The notes beneath the pieces were generated by a model. It had not been told where the DNA came from. It saw only the letters and a program-made list of their open reading frames with translations, and did no database searches. Position numbers and translations under genes: made by a program. This document shows, piece after piece, positions 36,054 through 45,023 of a stretch of 64,000 nt of DNA (within the stretch, counting starts at the first letter, position 1; each line of letters begins with the position of its first letter). The stretch comes from CALFVT01 sp039989855 (lineage in GTDB: Bacteria; Pseudomonadota; Alphaproteobacteria; Caulobacterales; Maricaulaceae): contig JBDXGZ010000027.1 in NCBI GenBank assembly GCA_039989855.1, forward strand, positions 1 through 64,000. Direction: 5' to 3'.

Positions 36054-37037
36054 ATGGCTTTACGACATACACTTTTAATCGCCCCTATTTTACTCGCTCT
36101 CAGCGCCTGCGAAACGGCACAAGAAAATCCGAATTATAAATATAGCTCGACTTACGGGGAGCAAGTCCCGCAAGTTTTTGCGCAAAACAGCCGCAATCCG
36201 GCTCATAACTCGTCGCAAGCGCAAGTGGCGCCTGTTCGTTATGTTCAAACGGCTCCTTCACAAACACAATATGTTACGCAAGCTTCTGCTGTTACAACGA
36301 CATCCAACAACGCATCTGCAGCGACTTATACGCGTGTTAATCACGAATGTCTAAATCAAGAACGTACACGCACACTGATTGGTGCTGGATTAGGCGGATC
36401 AGCAGGCGCTTTTGCCGGTAATAAAATTATCGGCGGAACAAAGGGAACTTTAATCGGCGCAGCCGTTGGCGGCACCGCTGGATATGGCCTCGGGGATGCC
36501 TCTCTAAATTGTGATCCTGTTCAAGTCCACACGCAAGCAACAGCACCTGTTATAACGCCCGCCTACTCACCTAGCGCGACAACACATCTTGCATCAAGCC
36601 AAACCTATTCACAACAGACATACACGCAAGCGAGCCCTAACGCTGGATATTCGCCGTCTCCAACAGAAAGTGCCTATAATACCGATACAATAGGAACACC
36701 TGGTTATGAAGCGGTCCAAGCATCATTAAATGCAGAGGCCTCTGCTCCCTCTGCTCCTGCTGTTTTACCCGTGCAAGCTTACGCTCCGCCAGCTTATAAT
36801 ATTGCCACACCAGCACAATCTATCGTCCCGGTAGCGGTTCAAGATACGCAATCTCAATGGCCCAATAGTTATAGTCAATTAGGTGGAAATTATATCGTTG
36901 AAGCGGGTGACACGATTTATTCTCTTTCGCGCAATTTGTGTGCAACAGTAAGCGATTTGAAAACACTCAATGGTCTCGATCAAAACTTTTCGATCAATGC
37001 AGGGCAAACGCTTCAACTCCCCGCTTCAAAATGTTAA
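36054..37037 (+). CDS. Glycine-zipper and LysM-domain lipoprotein
   Basis: 327-residue lipoprotein. The signal MALRHTLLIAPILLALSACE has a lipobox (LSAC). A glycine-zipper segment (GLGGSAGAFAGNKIIGGTKGTLIGAAVGGTAGYGLGD, about residues 104-140) may insert in a membrane. A long Ala/Ser/Gln/Tyr-rich linker follows. The C-terminus (about residues 280-327) is a LysM domain (YIVEAGDTIYSLSRNLCATVSDLKTLNGL...), which binds peptidoglycan. It is probably an outer-membrane/cell-wall linking protein. The downstream hairpin may end its message. Confidence 0.83.
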   Translation: MALRHTLLIAPILLALSACETAQENPNYKYSSTYGEQVPQVFAQNSRNPAHNSSQAQVAPVRYVQTAPSQTQYVTQASAVTTTSNNASAATYTRVNHECLNQERTRTLIGAGLGGSAGAFAGNKIIGGTKGTLIGAAVGGTAGYGLGDASLNCDPVQVHTQATAPVITPAYSPSATTHLASSQTYSQQTYTQASPNAGYSPSPTESAYNTDTIGTPGYEAVQASLNAEASAPSAPAVLPVQAYAPPAYNIATPAQSIVPVAVQDTQSQWPNSYSQLGGNYIVEAGDTIYSLSRNLCATVSDLKTLNGLDQNFSINAGQTLQLPASKC

Positions 37038-37072
37038 AATAACAGAAATACTTTCAACATATTGCCATTAAA

Positions 37073-37104
37073 AAGGCTCCATTATTATACAATAATGGAG
37101 CCTT
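37073..37104. terminator. Perfect 14-bp hairpin
   Basis: AAGGCTCCATTATT (37073-37086) pairs exactly with AATAATGGAGCCTT (37091-37104), loop ATAC. It follows the LysM lipoprotein gene, so it may end or protect that message, but the T-run lies on the minus-strand side, as if built for a minus-strand transcript. Confidence 0.55.
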
Positions 37105-37248
37105 AATGTTACAAAAAACACACCAATTAGGGATTAGAAGGCGTGTCTAGAAGGAGGCAGATTTATAGATGTCAAACTTATTGCCCCACGCGAATGCCAT
37201 CTATAATTTATGTCCCCCAATTTGATATAAGAAGAAAAGCAAAAAAAT

Positions 37249-37283
37249 GCTTGTCCATTTACACCATAATAGCTTGTCCATTT
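37249..37283. promoter_or_regulatory. Tandem 12-bp direct repeat, likely AraC-family operator
   Basis: GCTTGTCCATTT occurs exactly twice, at 37249-37260 and 37272-37283. The start-to-start distance is 23 bp, about two helical turns, so both copies would face the same side of DNA. This is the usual geometry of AraC-family binding sites. It lies about 90-120 bp upstream of an AraC-type gene, so autoregulation is plausible but not shown. Confidence 0.55.
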
Positions 37284-37349
37284 GCTTTTTTTCCTTGCCT
37301 TACACCTTATCTGATAGATAGAGATAGTACGGGATTAGGAGAATTAGTT

Positions 37350-37379
37350 GTGACTCAACATATGGTTTTTCATGGGTAG
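37350..37379 (+). CDS. Possible 9-codon leader peptide ahead of the AraC-type gene
   Basis: AGGAG (37337-37341) lies 8 nt before GTG 37350, which opens a frame of nine codons (MTQHMVFHG) ending in TAG at 37377-37379. The AraC-type gene itself has no good ribosome-binding site at either of its starts (37372 or 37387), so it may be translated by coupling to this mini-ORF. Very small ORFs are easily found by chance. Confidence 0.3.
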   Translation: MTQHMVFHG

Positions 37380-38406
37380 TGAACGCATGAGCGCATCGCT
37401 GCCATATGCAGTTGCCCAAGTCGAAATTCTTGATCAATTAGGTTTTTCAAAAGAGAAATCTTTAGAGATCATGGGCATCACCGACGTTGCAGACGTTAAG
37501 TCAACTCACAGAATAGCTTCACATTTACTAAATGACGTCTTTTCAGAAGCCTCAAAAGATTTGGATGACGCCAGTCTTGCATTACGCGTAGGTAATGGAT
37601 TTCGAATTGCAAATTTCAAAGGGACTGGAAAAGTCTATAGCTACTGCGAAAATCTCACTGAAGTTCTTCACCTTAATGCGCGTTATCAACCTTTAGCTAT
37701 TGATATTGCCAAAATTTCAACCCTTCACCTGACGAATGATGACGGCGAAAAACAGGTCTTTTTAGATTTTAGTCTTTATGATGAAGATCCATCCACAACA
37801 AGCCAACTGCTACAACATGTATTTGGCGCATATGGCACAGCCCTTCGTTGGTTAACGTGGAGTAGCGCGAAAGAGCTAAAAGGCATATATTTACAGCTAG
37901 ATGCGCCCGTCGATAACTCGCTCTATAAAACTATTTTTCAATGTCCTGTGCATTTCAATCAACCTTATAACCGTATAGAATTTGATCCCAGCGCAATGGA
38001 TGAACCCTTATCGACCTATGACCCTGTCCGAAAAGCTCAATATATCTCGACACTCGAATCCTTCATCGATTCCAAGCAAGCACACTCCGCCTTTATCGAG
38101 TCGCTTCAGCATACTGTCAGGCAAGGTTTATCAATTGGACGCTATAGTATACCCGCTGTGGCCGACTCGATGAAGATATCAGAAACAAGGCTGCGTCAGC
38201 ATATGAAAATGCATGATATAAAGTATCGTGACTATCTTGAAGATACTCGTAAAGCCTTGTTTCAAGAAGCTTTTTCAACTGGTCTCAACTTCACTGAAAT
38301 CGCTTTAGAGCTTGGGTATAATGACCAAGCCGCCTTCTCCAAAGCCTTCAAGAAGTGGTATAATATGTCCCCGACTGAATATAAAGATCGAGACAAGTTA
38401 ACCTAA
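37372..38406 (+). CDS. AraC-family transcriptional regulator (OruR/ArgR-like)
   Basis: 344-residue regulator from ATG 37372, or 339 residues from ATG 37387. The N-terminal two thirds resemble the PF12625 ligand-binding domain, with LALRVGNGFRIANFKGTGKVYSYCENLTEVL near residue 75. The C-terminal AraC DNA-binding domain has two helix-turn-helix units: PAVADSMKISETRLRQHMK and NFTEIALELGYNDQAAFSKAFKKWYNMSPTEYK. The ligand is unknown. It has a likely operator upstream (37249-37283). It is not clearly linked to a target gene; pyruvate kinase follows after about 120 bp. Confidence 0.87.
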   Translation: MGSERMSASLPYAVAQVEILDQLGFSKEKSLEIMGITDVADVKSTHRIASHLLNDVFSEASKDLDDASLALRVGNGFRIANFKGTGKVYSYCENLTEVLHLNARYQPLAIDIAKISTLHLTNDDGEKQVFLDFSLYDEDPSTTSQLLQHVFGAYGTALRWLTWSSAKELKGIYLQLDAPVDNSLYKTIFQCPVHFNQPYNRIEFDPSAMDEPLSTYDPVRKAQYISTLESFIDSKQAHSAFIESLQHTVRQGLSIGRYSIPAVADSMKISETRLRQHMKMHDIKYRDYLEDTRKALFQEAFSTGLNFTEIALELGYNDQAAFSKAFKKWYNMSPTEYKDRDKLT

Positions 38407-38525
38407 AGCTACCTCGTAAAATATTTATAGGTTTTGTCAAAAAAGGTAGTGAAATCAATTTAACAATCCCGTATGATGTTATTTAATTCGCATCCGAATT
38501 ATTTGTTACGGACATAAAACATTTC

Positions 38526-39941
38526 ATGAAAAATCGTTTTGCAAAAATTGTCGCGACTGTTGGCCCTGCGAGCGCAGCCCCCTCCAATCTGTCTTTACTA
38601 CATGATGTCGGCGTTGATGCCTTTCGTCTAAATTTCTCACACGGGGATCACGAAGGTCACCGCAAAGTCATTAGAGCTTTGCGTGATGTTGAGAAAAACT
38701 CCACACGCTCTGTCGCCATCATTGCCGACATGCAAGGACCGAAGCTGCGGGTTGGTCCGTTCAAAGATGGACAAATTGAGTTAACTTACGGTCAAGAGGT
38801 TACGCTGGAACTAAGTGAAGACTTAGGAGAAGACGGCATTATACGTCTCCAGCACCCCGAATTATTTGCTGCGATTGAACCCGGACACCGCCTTAAATTT
38901 GACGATGGTAAATTAATGGTCACAGTCACCGAGACTAACGGCAATAGCGTGAAAGCCAAAGTCGACGTGCCCGGTATTTTAAAAGACCGTAAAGGGCTTA
39001 ACGTCATTGACGCTGTCCTGCCCATGTCTGCCATGACGGATAAAGACCGTATTGATATGGCTTTTGCGCTTGAAGAGAACGTCGATTACATTGCTCTCTC
39101 TTTCGTTCAAACAGCACAAGACGTTATTGAGGCCCGAGAGATTATTGGCGACAAAGCGGGCATAATTGTTAAGATTGAGAAACCCTCTGCGGTTGAACAG
39201 CTCGACGCTATTTTAGAACAAACGGATGCGGTTATGGTCGCGCGCGGAGATTTAGGCGTAGAACTTCCTCTCGAGCAAGTGCCTGTTGTCCAACGCCACA
39301 TCATCCGCACATCTCGCGCACTCGGAAAACCAGTGATCGTCGCGACACACATGCTGGAAAGCATGATCGACTCGCCAACCCCAACACGCGCCGAAGCGTC
39401 TGATGTTGCAACCGCAATTTACCAAGGAACAGACGCGGTTATGCTCAGTGCGGAAACAGCCGTAGGCCGTCACCCCGCAACCGCCGTTGCGATTATGGAC
39501 CGTATTATCAAAAGCGTTGAAAGCGATCCTGAATATTGGAAAGGCATGGATATCTCTAACTTACCAAGTCAGCCCACAACGGAAGACGCGATTAGTGAAG
39601 CCATGCACCGCATTGTCGAAACCCTAAACTGTACAGGCGTTCTGGGATATACATTGTCAGGTTCTACTGTTCGCCGCATGTCACGCGTTCGTCCACATTC
39701 GCGCATTCTTGGTTTGACTCCTAAAGCTAAAACCGCAAGTCAATTGGCCCTATCTTGGGGCGTACATGCCGTCATTACAAACGACGACCCAACAGGGTTT
39801 GACGATATGCTTGTCCAAGCTGAAAAGCTTGCTAAAGAGGTCTTGGGTAAAACAACTGGCGAACAAATATTGATCGCCGCCGGTATTCCCTTTGGCCGCC
39901 CTGGCTCTACGGACACATTAAAAATCGCCACTATTTCTTAG
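38526..39941 (+). CDS. pyk: Pyruvate kinase
   Basis: 471-residue glycolytic enzyme that makes pyruvate and ATP from phosphoenolpyruvate. Visible signatures are TVGPAS near the N-terminus, DAFRLNFSHGDHEGH, IIADMQGPKLRVG, and the active-site block IIVKIEKPSAVEQLD. MVARGDLGVELPLEQVP and THMLESMIDSPTPTRAEASDVA also match. Length is normal. Its stop codon overlaps the convergent antiporter's by 4 nt. Confidence 0.96.
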   Translation: MKNRFAKIVATVGPASAAPSNLSLLHDVGVDAFRLNFSHGDHEGHRKVIRALRDVEKNSTRSVAIIADMQGPKLRVGPFKDGQIELTYGQEVTLELSEDLGEDGIIRLQHPELFAAIEPGHRLKFDDGKLMVTVTETNGNSVKAKVDVPGILKDRKGLNVIDAVLPMSAMTDKDRIDMAFALEENVDYIALSFVQTAQDVIEAREIIGDKAGIIVKIEKPSAVEQLDAILEQTDAVMVARGDLGVELPLEQVPVVQRHIIRTSRALGKPVIVATHMLESMIDSPTPTRAEASDVATAIYQGTDAVMLSAETAVGRHPATAVAIMDRIIKSVESDPEYWKGMDISNLPSQPTTEDAISEAMHRIVETLNCTGVLGYTLSGSTVRRMSRVRPHSRILGLTPKAKTASQLALSWGVHAVITNDDPTGFDDMLVQAEKLAKEVLGKTTGEQILIAAGIPFGRPGSTDTLKIATIS

Positions 39942-41206
39942 AGCAATTTGGGATCAACAACCTTTTGTACAAGCCCTTTTATCGTTAAGCCTTGTATAAC
40001 AATAGAGAATAATACAACACCATAAGTCGCTGTGAGTATCAGCGGCTTATACTCATTTTCGGGCAAGGATAGAGCAAGCGCAACGGAAATACCTCCGCGA
40101 ACACCACCCCATGTCAGCACAGGAATAGCGCCTTTAGTGAAATCCTTAAACGGACTCAGCGCTTTAATCGGAACGGACACCGCCACAAACCGCGCCAAGA
40201 GGACAAGCGGAATTGCGAGCAAAGCCACCCCGAAATAATCTAGCGCAAAGCCGATCACTAAAATCTCAAGACCTATAAGTAAGAACAAAACTGAGTTCAA
40301 AATCTCGTCAATCATCTCCCAAAAACCAAAGAGAAAGTCTTTCGTATGCTCACTCATAGAGAAAGACACACCTTTATTGCCAATCATCAAGCCTGTAATC
40401 ACAACGGCAATTGGCCCTGATAGATGTAAGCGAATAGCCAGCGCATAGGTTGCGGCAACAATTCCGATTGTAATGAGAATTTCGATAGCATGTTCATCAA
40501 TCACCGCCATAGCGCGGTAAGCAATCCATCCTGTCAGCGCGCCAAGAATAGCTCCGCCGCCCGCTTCAACGAAGAAGAGTTCCGCAATATGTGCGGCTCC
40601 AATATGTTCCCCGCCGTGGCCGCCCGTCCCGACCGCAATGGCAACAATTATGGTGAATACGACCACACCCACACCGTCATTAAACAGGCTCTCACCCGCG
40701 ATTTTCGCCTCAAGAGCCTTTGGCATTTTGACCGTTTTCAAGATACTTAAAACCGCCACAGGGTCCGTCGGGCTAATCAAGGCCCCAAACACCAAGGCCC
40801 AAATAAACGGAATAGAAATACCGAGGAGTTTAGTAATCAACCAAAACCCGCCGCCAATAATGAACGTCGAAATCAAGACGCCAATAGAGGCCATAATGCC
40901 GATTGACCATTTCGCGTCCTTCAGCCGAGAGAAATCAACATGCAAAGCCCCTGCAAACAGAAGGAAACCCAACATGCCTTTCATCACCGTTTCATTGAAA
41001 TCCACTTGAGATATCGCTGACCTGAGACTGTCCGCTAACCCCAAGTTAGGCGCAACCGCCTCAAGGCCAATTAATAAAACAGAGACGACTAAAGCAATTA
41101 ACAAAAGGCCAATCGTATGAGGAAGTTTAAAAAAGGCTGCGTTCAACCATGAGAACAAGGCTGATAGAGCCAATAGCAAGGCGGCTATTTCAAATAAAGT
41201 TAGCAT
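39938..41206 (-). CDS. Na+/H+ antiporter, NhaP/CPA1 type
   Basis: 422-residue cation/proton antiporter with about 12 membrane helices. The ion-binding region has ALISPTDPVAVLSILK near residue 140 and AGESLFNDGVGVVVFTI near 170, both typical of the CPA1 family. Start ATG 41206 (MLTLFEIAALLLAL) is chosen; an upstream in-frame extension of 66 residues is rich in Arg and Ser and overlaps the uridine-kinase gene. It converges with pyk. It may help with sodium and pH balance in a marine organism. Confidence 0.88.
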   Translation of the reverse strand: MLTLFEIAALLLALSALFSWLNAAFFKLPHTIGLLLIALVVSVLLIGLEAVAPNLGLADSLRSAISQVDFNETVMKGMLGFLLFAGALHVDFSRLKDAKWSIGIMASIGVLISTFIIGGGFWLITKLLGISIPFIWALVFGALISPTDPVAVLSILKTVKMPKALEAKIAGESLFNDGVGVVVFTIIVAIAVGTGGHGGEHIGAAHIAELFFVEAGGGAILGALTGWIAYRAMAVIDEHAIEILITIGIVAATYALAIRLHLSGPIAVVITGLMIGNKGVSFSMSEHTKDFLFGFWEMIDEILNSVLFLLIGLEILVIGFALDYFGVALLAIPLVLLARFVAVSVPIKALSPFKDFTKGAIPVLTWGGVRGGISVALALSLPENEYKPLILTATYGVVLFSIVIQGLTIKGLVQKVVDPKLL

Positions 41207-41229
41207 ATTAAATCCCTCTTTAGACCCTC

Positions 41230-41847
41230 TTAATCGGCGCAACTCTTTTCGTGTCGCCAATGATCTATAATTGACTGTGTCAGAGCGGGTAAGTCTTCGC
41301 AACAGTCTGGTTGAGAAATAACACGGTCCGCTTTTTCTTTGGACGGTGAGACATAGGCTTGATGGGCCGGAGCGACTTGTCCAAGGAACTGCTCTCTCAC
41401 GCATGTTTCCGTGCGTCCACGTTCAGACATATCACGCGTTAACCGACGCTGAAACCGAGTCTCTTCATCACACTCCAGATAGCAGGTATGATCAAATAAG
41501 GGACGCAGAACATCGACCGCTAAAATCAAAATCCCGTCCAAAATGATAAGCTCACGCGGTTCAATTATTTGCGTTTCGGGACGGCGTGTATGGGTTTCGA
41601 AATCATAAAGCGGAGCTGCTATTGTTTCCCCGCCTTTAAGTCGTCTCAGGTCTTGTGCGAGGTGATCAAAATCAATCGCGGCAAGCGCGTCAAAATTAGG
41701 GAGCGCACCTCCCGTATGACTATGATAATAATCATCTTGCTTCATAAGCACGGCCTTTTGCGCGCCAAGCCTGTGCCAAATACGGCGCGCCAATGTAGTT
41801 TTACCCGAACAGGATCCCCCTGCAATACCAATAATATAAGGTTTCAC
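41230..41847 (-). CDS. Uridine kinase-like P-loop enzyme
   Basis: 205-residue P-loop kinase of the uridine kinase/phosphoribulokinase family. Walker A is IAGGSCSGKTTLA near residue 10, the KQDDYYH substrate motif near 40, ELIILDGILIL near 100, and RRLTRDMSERGRT near 130. It could phosphorylate uridine or a related nucleoside. The start is uncertain: GTG 41847 has AGGAG 11 nt upstream and fits the family, whereas ATG 41904 would add 19 residues. It is followed by the antiporter gene after 23 bp on the same strand. Confidence 0.78.
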   Translation of the reverse strand: MKPYIIGIAGGSCSGKTTLARRIWHRLGAQKAVLMKQDDYYHSHTGGALPNFDALAAIDFDHLAQDLRRLKGGETIAAPLYDFETHTRRPETQIIEPRELIILDGILILAVDVLRPLFDHTCYLECDEETRFQRRLTRDMSERGRTETCVREQFLGQVAPAHQAYVSPSKEKADRVISQPDCCEDLPALTQSIIDHWRHEKSCAD

Positions 41848-42001
41848 GGCCTCACATTCTCCTATCCATATTACGCCCGTAGCTATAGGGTCATGGGGGG
41901 TCAATAGTGATGATAAACAATTTGACCCCTTCCGTAATGATACCTTACTATGGAGCCGTAATTCAATTCGGGCGTATGAGAGACATCAAGGAAATTAAGG
42001 C

Positions 42002-42415
42002 ATGAGCGATACGCCGACACCTAATTATACGCACGAGCATATTTTAATGCCACTGGCGATGACTGTGATTATTGATAATAAGATCCGTGATCCAGAAATG
42101 GCCGAATTTTATGCTCAAGCAGTGGAACTTTTTGAACTCTTCAACCTTACGCCGCTAAGTCAAGATAAAGTCATCAACTGGTTTAAGGATAATGAGAGCA
42201 ATATTGCTAAAAAATTAGCAGGCCCGCGAAAAAATACAGCCATACTCATCGCCCTGTCACGCTTTAATGAGGATATTCACGTCGAAAATATCTATGAAGC
42301 GATGATTGCTATTTCGGTCTGCGATAAAGAATATAAACGTGAAGAGTCGGATCTTGTAAAATCTGCTGCCTCTATATGGGGCTATGATCGCCCACCCATT
42401 AAGGTCATTGATTAA
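42002..42415 (+). CDS. TerB-like helical protein
   Basis: 137-residue acidic helical protein. The C-terminal half, with FNEDIHVENIYEAMIAISVCDKEYKREESDLVKSAASIWG, follows the TerB pattern: helix with conserved Asp/Glu and a DxEYxxEE segment. TerB is linked to tellurite resistance and metal sensing. The match is by pattern, not certain. It stands alone and is divergent from the uridine-kinase-like gene. Confidence 0.5.
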   Translation: MSDTPTPNYTHEHILMPLAMTVIIDNKIRDPEMAEFYAQAVELFELFNLTPLSQDKVINWFKDNESNIAKKLAGPRKNTAILIALSRFNEDIHVENIYEAMIAISVCDKEYKREESDLVKSAASIWGYDRPPIKVID

Positions 42416-42500
42416 TTCAGCCCTACGGTTAATCACAAGAATGTTTCTCTCTGTGGTTTGTCAAAATTCTTTTTTTTGAACTAATATCAGGGGAAACTTT

Positions 42501-43019
42501 ATGATGAGTAGAGGCAAGACAATGGTATTTAAATATCTCATATCGACGTGTATGGTTGCGGCTGCTCTTTCTGCCTGCCAAGAAACATCACACATAACAG
42601 CTGAACCAACAAAGGAAACCACGAGCCTAATGATTATTAAAAAACCCAGCCCCTATACAGCAGGGCAAACGATTGACCGCCTTGAAAAGATCTTGATATC
42701 TAAAGGCCTCAAAGTTTTCACCCGCGTCGATCATGCCGCAGGGGCGAAGTCCGTCGATATAGAGATGATGGATAGTGAGCTTATTATCTTCGGCAATCCA
42801 AAACTTGGCACGCCGCTTATGTTAGAGACCCCGCAAATGGGACTTGACCTGCCTCTAAAGGCGCTCGCTTTTACGGACGCAAGCGGTCAGACATATTTAA
42901 CTTACGTCGCGCCGAAAACGCTGCAGTCACGCCACGGCATTAGCGCCAATAGCGCAATTATTGAGAAGATGACAGGCGCCCTAGACGCCATGACAAATAA
43001 AGCGGTTGAAGCAGAGTAG
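42501..43019 (+). CDS. DUF302 family lipoprotein
   Basis: 172-residue protein with an N-terminal lipobox (MVFKYLISTCMVAAALSACQ). The mature part is a DUF302 domain: PSPYTAGQTIDRLEKILISKGLKVFTRVDHAAGA and the later ELIIFGNPKLGTPLM, with LPLKALAFTDASGQTYLTY. DUF302 proteins are small and of unknown function. The ATG at 42501 has an AGGGG site 7 nt upstream; ATG 42522 is an alternative. It converges on typA with 18 bp between stops. Confidence 0.85.
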   Translation: MMSRGKTMVFKYLISTCMVAAALSACQETSHITAEPTKETTSLMIIKKPSPYTAGQTIDRLEKILISKGLKVFTRVDHAAGAKSVDIEMMDSELIIFGNPKLGTPLMLETPQMGLDLPLKALAFTDASGQTYLTYVAPKTLQSRHGISANSAIIEKMTGALDAMTNKAVEAE

Positions 43020-43037
43020 CCTTTGCGGCCCCCAACT

Positions 43038-44891
43038 CTAACTGTTTAACGCGTCCGCTTTACGACTTTCCTTCTTGCGCTCATGCTCAAGCAGGAAGCG
43101 CTTACGAATGCGAATGCTAACAGGCGTCACTTCGACAAGCTCATCATCATTGATAAATTCAAGCGCATATTCGAGTGTTACAGGGATAGGCGGAACCAGC
43201 ACATTGGCCTCGTCAGTCCCAGACGCCCGAACGTTGGTTAGTTGCTTACCCTTAAGCGGGTTCACGACCAGATCATTTTCACGGGCGTTAATACCGATGA
43301 TCATGCCTTCATAAACTTCCGTCGCGTGGCCTATAAACAGACGTCCCCGTTCTTGTAGGTTCCACAGCGCGTAAGTCAGCGCCTTACCGCTGTCTTTTGA
43401 CACAAGCACACCTTTTTGGCGGCGACCAATGCCAGACTTGGTCCGCACGTCGTAGCGGTCGAAATTATGATACATCAGGCCAGAGCCAGATGTCAGCGTC
43501 AGAAATTCAGAGCGAAAGCCAATAAGCCCGCGCGTCGGAATATCATAATCAAGACGCACGCGCCCCTGCCCGTCGGGAACAATGTCTTTGACATTACCCT
43601 TACGCTCGCCGAGCTTTTCCATGATCTTACCTTGATGTTCTTCTTCAAGGTCAACGGTCATGGTTTCCCACGGTTCGCAAACTTCGCCGTCTATTTCTTT
43701 GTTAATCACCTGCGGGCGAGAGATTGCCAACTCATAGCCTTCGCGGCGCATATTCTCGATCAAGATCGACAGATGCAGCTCACCACGGCCAGAAACGCGG
43801 AACTTATCCGCATCATCAAGCTGCTCAACACGTAGAGCCACATTATGGATCAACTCTTTATCAAGACGGTCTTTAATATTCCGCGAGGTAACAAACTTCC
43901 CTTCGCGGCCGGCAAAAGGACTATCATTGACTTGGAAGGTCATAGAGATCGTTGGCTCGTCTACGGAAAGCGGCTCTAGAACTTCAACATTATCAGGATG
44001 ACAAATCATGTCGGAAATACCGAGTTTATCAATTCCTGTGAAACAGCAAATATCACCCGCCGAGACAGAGTCCATCTCAACACGCTCGAGGCCCATAAAG
44101 CCGTAAATTTGTAAAACTTTCGCTTTGCGTTGCTTTCCGTCTGGCGCGGCGACAATCACCTGTTGGTTTTTTGTCATGGTTCCGCGCACCACGCGGCCAA
44201 TACCGATCACACCTGTGTAGCTATTATAATCAAGGGCTGAGACTTGCAGCTGTAGCGGCGCGTCAGGGTCAACATTCGGGACAGGGGCATGTTTGACAAT
44301 CGCTTCAAACAAAGCCGTCATATCGTCTTCGACTGTGTCCACATCATTCGACGCCCACCCGTTCAGGCCAGAGGCATAGACAACAGGGAAATCAAGCTGC
44401 TCATCGGTCGCGTTCAAACGCGCAAATAAATCAAACGTCTGGTCGACAACCCAATCAGGGCGCGCGCCTGCCCGGTCAACCTTATTAACCACCACTATCG
44501 GCTTAAGGCCTTGCGCCAAAGCTTTCTTGGTCACAAATGTCGTTTGCGGCATCGGGCCTTCAACCGCATCGACCAAAAGCACTACCGAGTCGACCATAGA
44601 GAGCACGCGCTCCACTTCGCCGCCGAAGTCCGCATGTCCCGGTGTGTCGACAATGTTAATGCGCCAATCCGTATCGTCAGGGGCTTTCCAGCCTATGGCT
44701 GTATTCTTCGCGAGGATCGTAATCCCGCGCTCTTTTTCAATATCGCCAGAGTCCATCACCCGTTCGGCTTGCTCTCCGCGTTCTTCGAGTGTGCCCGATT
44801 GGCGAAGAAGTTGATCCACAAGGGTTGTTTTCCCGTGGTCAACGTGAGCAACAATAGCGACATTGCGCAACGTATCAATATAACTGGCCAT
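43038..44891 (-). CDS. typA: Ribosome-associated GTPase TypA/BipA
   Basis: 617-residue translational GTPase involved in ribosome assembly and stress growth. The P-loop AHVDHGKTTLVDQLL is near residue 15, RGITILAKN forms switch I, VDTPGHADFGGEV switch II, and NKVDRAGARPD the guanine motif. The C-terminal domain ends ...IRIRKRFLLEHERKKESRKADALNS. The start MASYIDTLRN (ATG 44891) fits the family; the longer in-frame ORF adds 18 unrelated residues. It lies 78 bp before the gyrB stop, on the same strand but with no sign of an operon. Confidence 0.95.
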   Translation of the reverse strand: MASYIDTLRNVAIVAHVDHGKTTLVDQLLRQSGTLEERGEQAERVMDSGDIEKERGITILAKNTAIGWKAPDDTDWRINIVDTPGHADFGGEVERVLSMVDSVVLLVDAVEGPMPQTTFVTKKALAQGLKPIVVVNKVDRAGARPDWVVDQTFDLFARLNATDEQLDFPVVYASGLNGWASNDVDTVEDDMTALFEAIVKHAPVPNVDPDAPLQLQVSALDYNSYTGVIGIGRVVRGTMTKNQQVIVAAPDGKQRKAKVLQIYGFMGLERVEMDSVSAGDICCFTGIDKLGISDMICHPDNVEVLEPLSVDEPTISMTFQVNDSPFAGREGKFVTSRNIKDRLDKELIHNVALRVEQLDDADKFRVSGRGELHLSILIENMRREGYELAISRPQVINKEIDGEVCEPWETMTVDLEEEHQGKIMEKLGERKGNVKDIVPDGQGRVRLDYDIPTRGLIGFRSEFLTLTSGSGLMYHNFDRYDVRTKSGIGRRQKGVLVSKDSGKALTYALWNLQERGRLFIGHATEVYEGMIIGINARENDLVVNPLKGKQLTNVRASGTDEANVLVPPIPVTLEYALEFINDDELVEVTPVSIRIRKRFLLEHERKKESRKADALNS

Positions 44892-45023
44892 GATATTCCG
44901 TCCTGAGTCCGTCTGGCGTTCATATCTTGCCAGATGAGAGGTCATTTTTGTGACCCCATAACGGGTTTAGGTAAAAAGTCTAGACTCTACGGTGTTTTTT
45001 TCTACCCATTAAGGACTGAAAGC

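Larger units (their letters stand above)
37038..37371. other. Intergenic region before the AraC-type gene
   Basis: 334 bp without a long credible gene. It contains the perfect hairpin at 37073-37104, the 12-bp direct repeat at 37249-37283, and the short GTG ORF with an AGGAG site at 37337. The longer open frame across 37143-37379 has no protein-like character. Confidence 0.7.

Noticed and set aside
37143..37379. 78-codon plus-strand frame upstream of the AraC-type gene
   Set aside because: Composition is not protein-like and no ribosome-binding site fits its start; only its final nine codons have a plausible GTG start.
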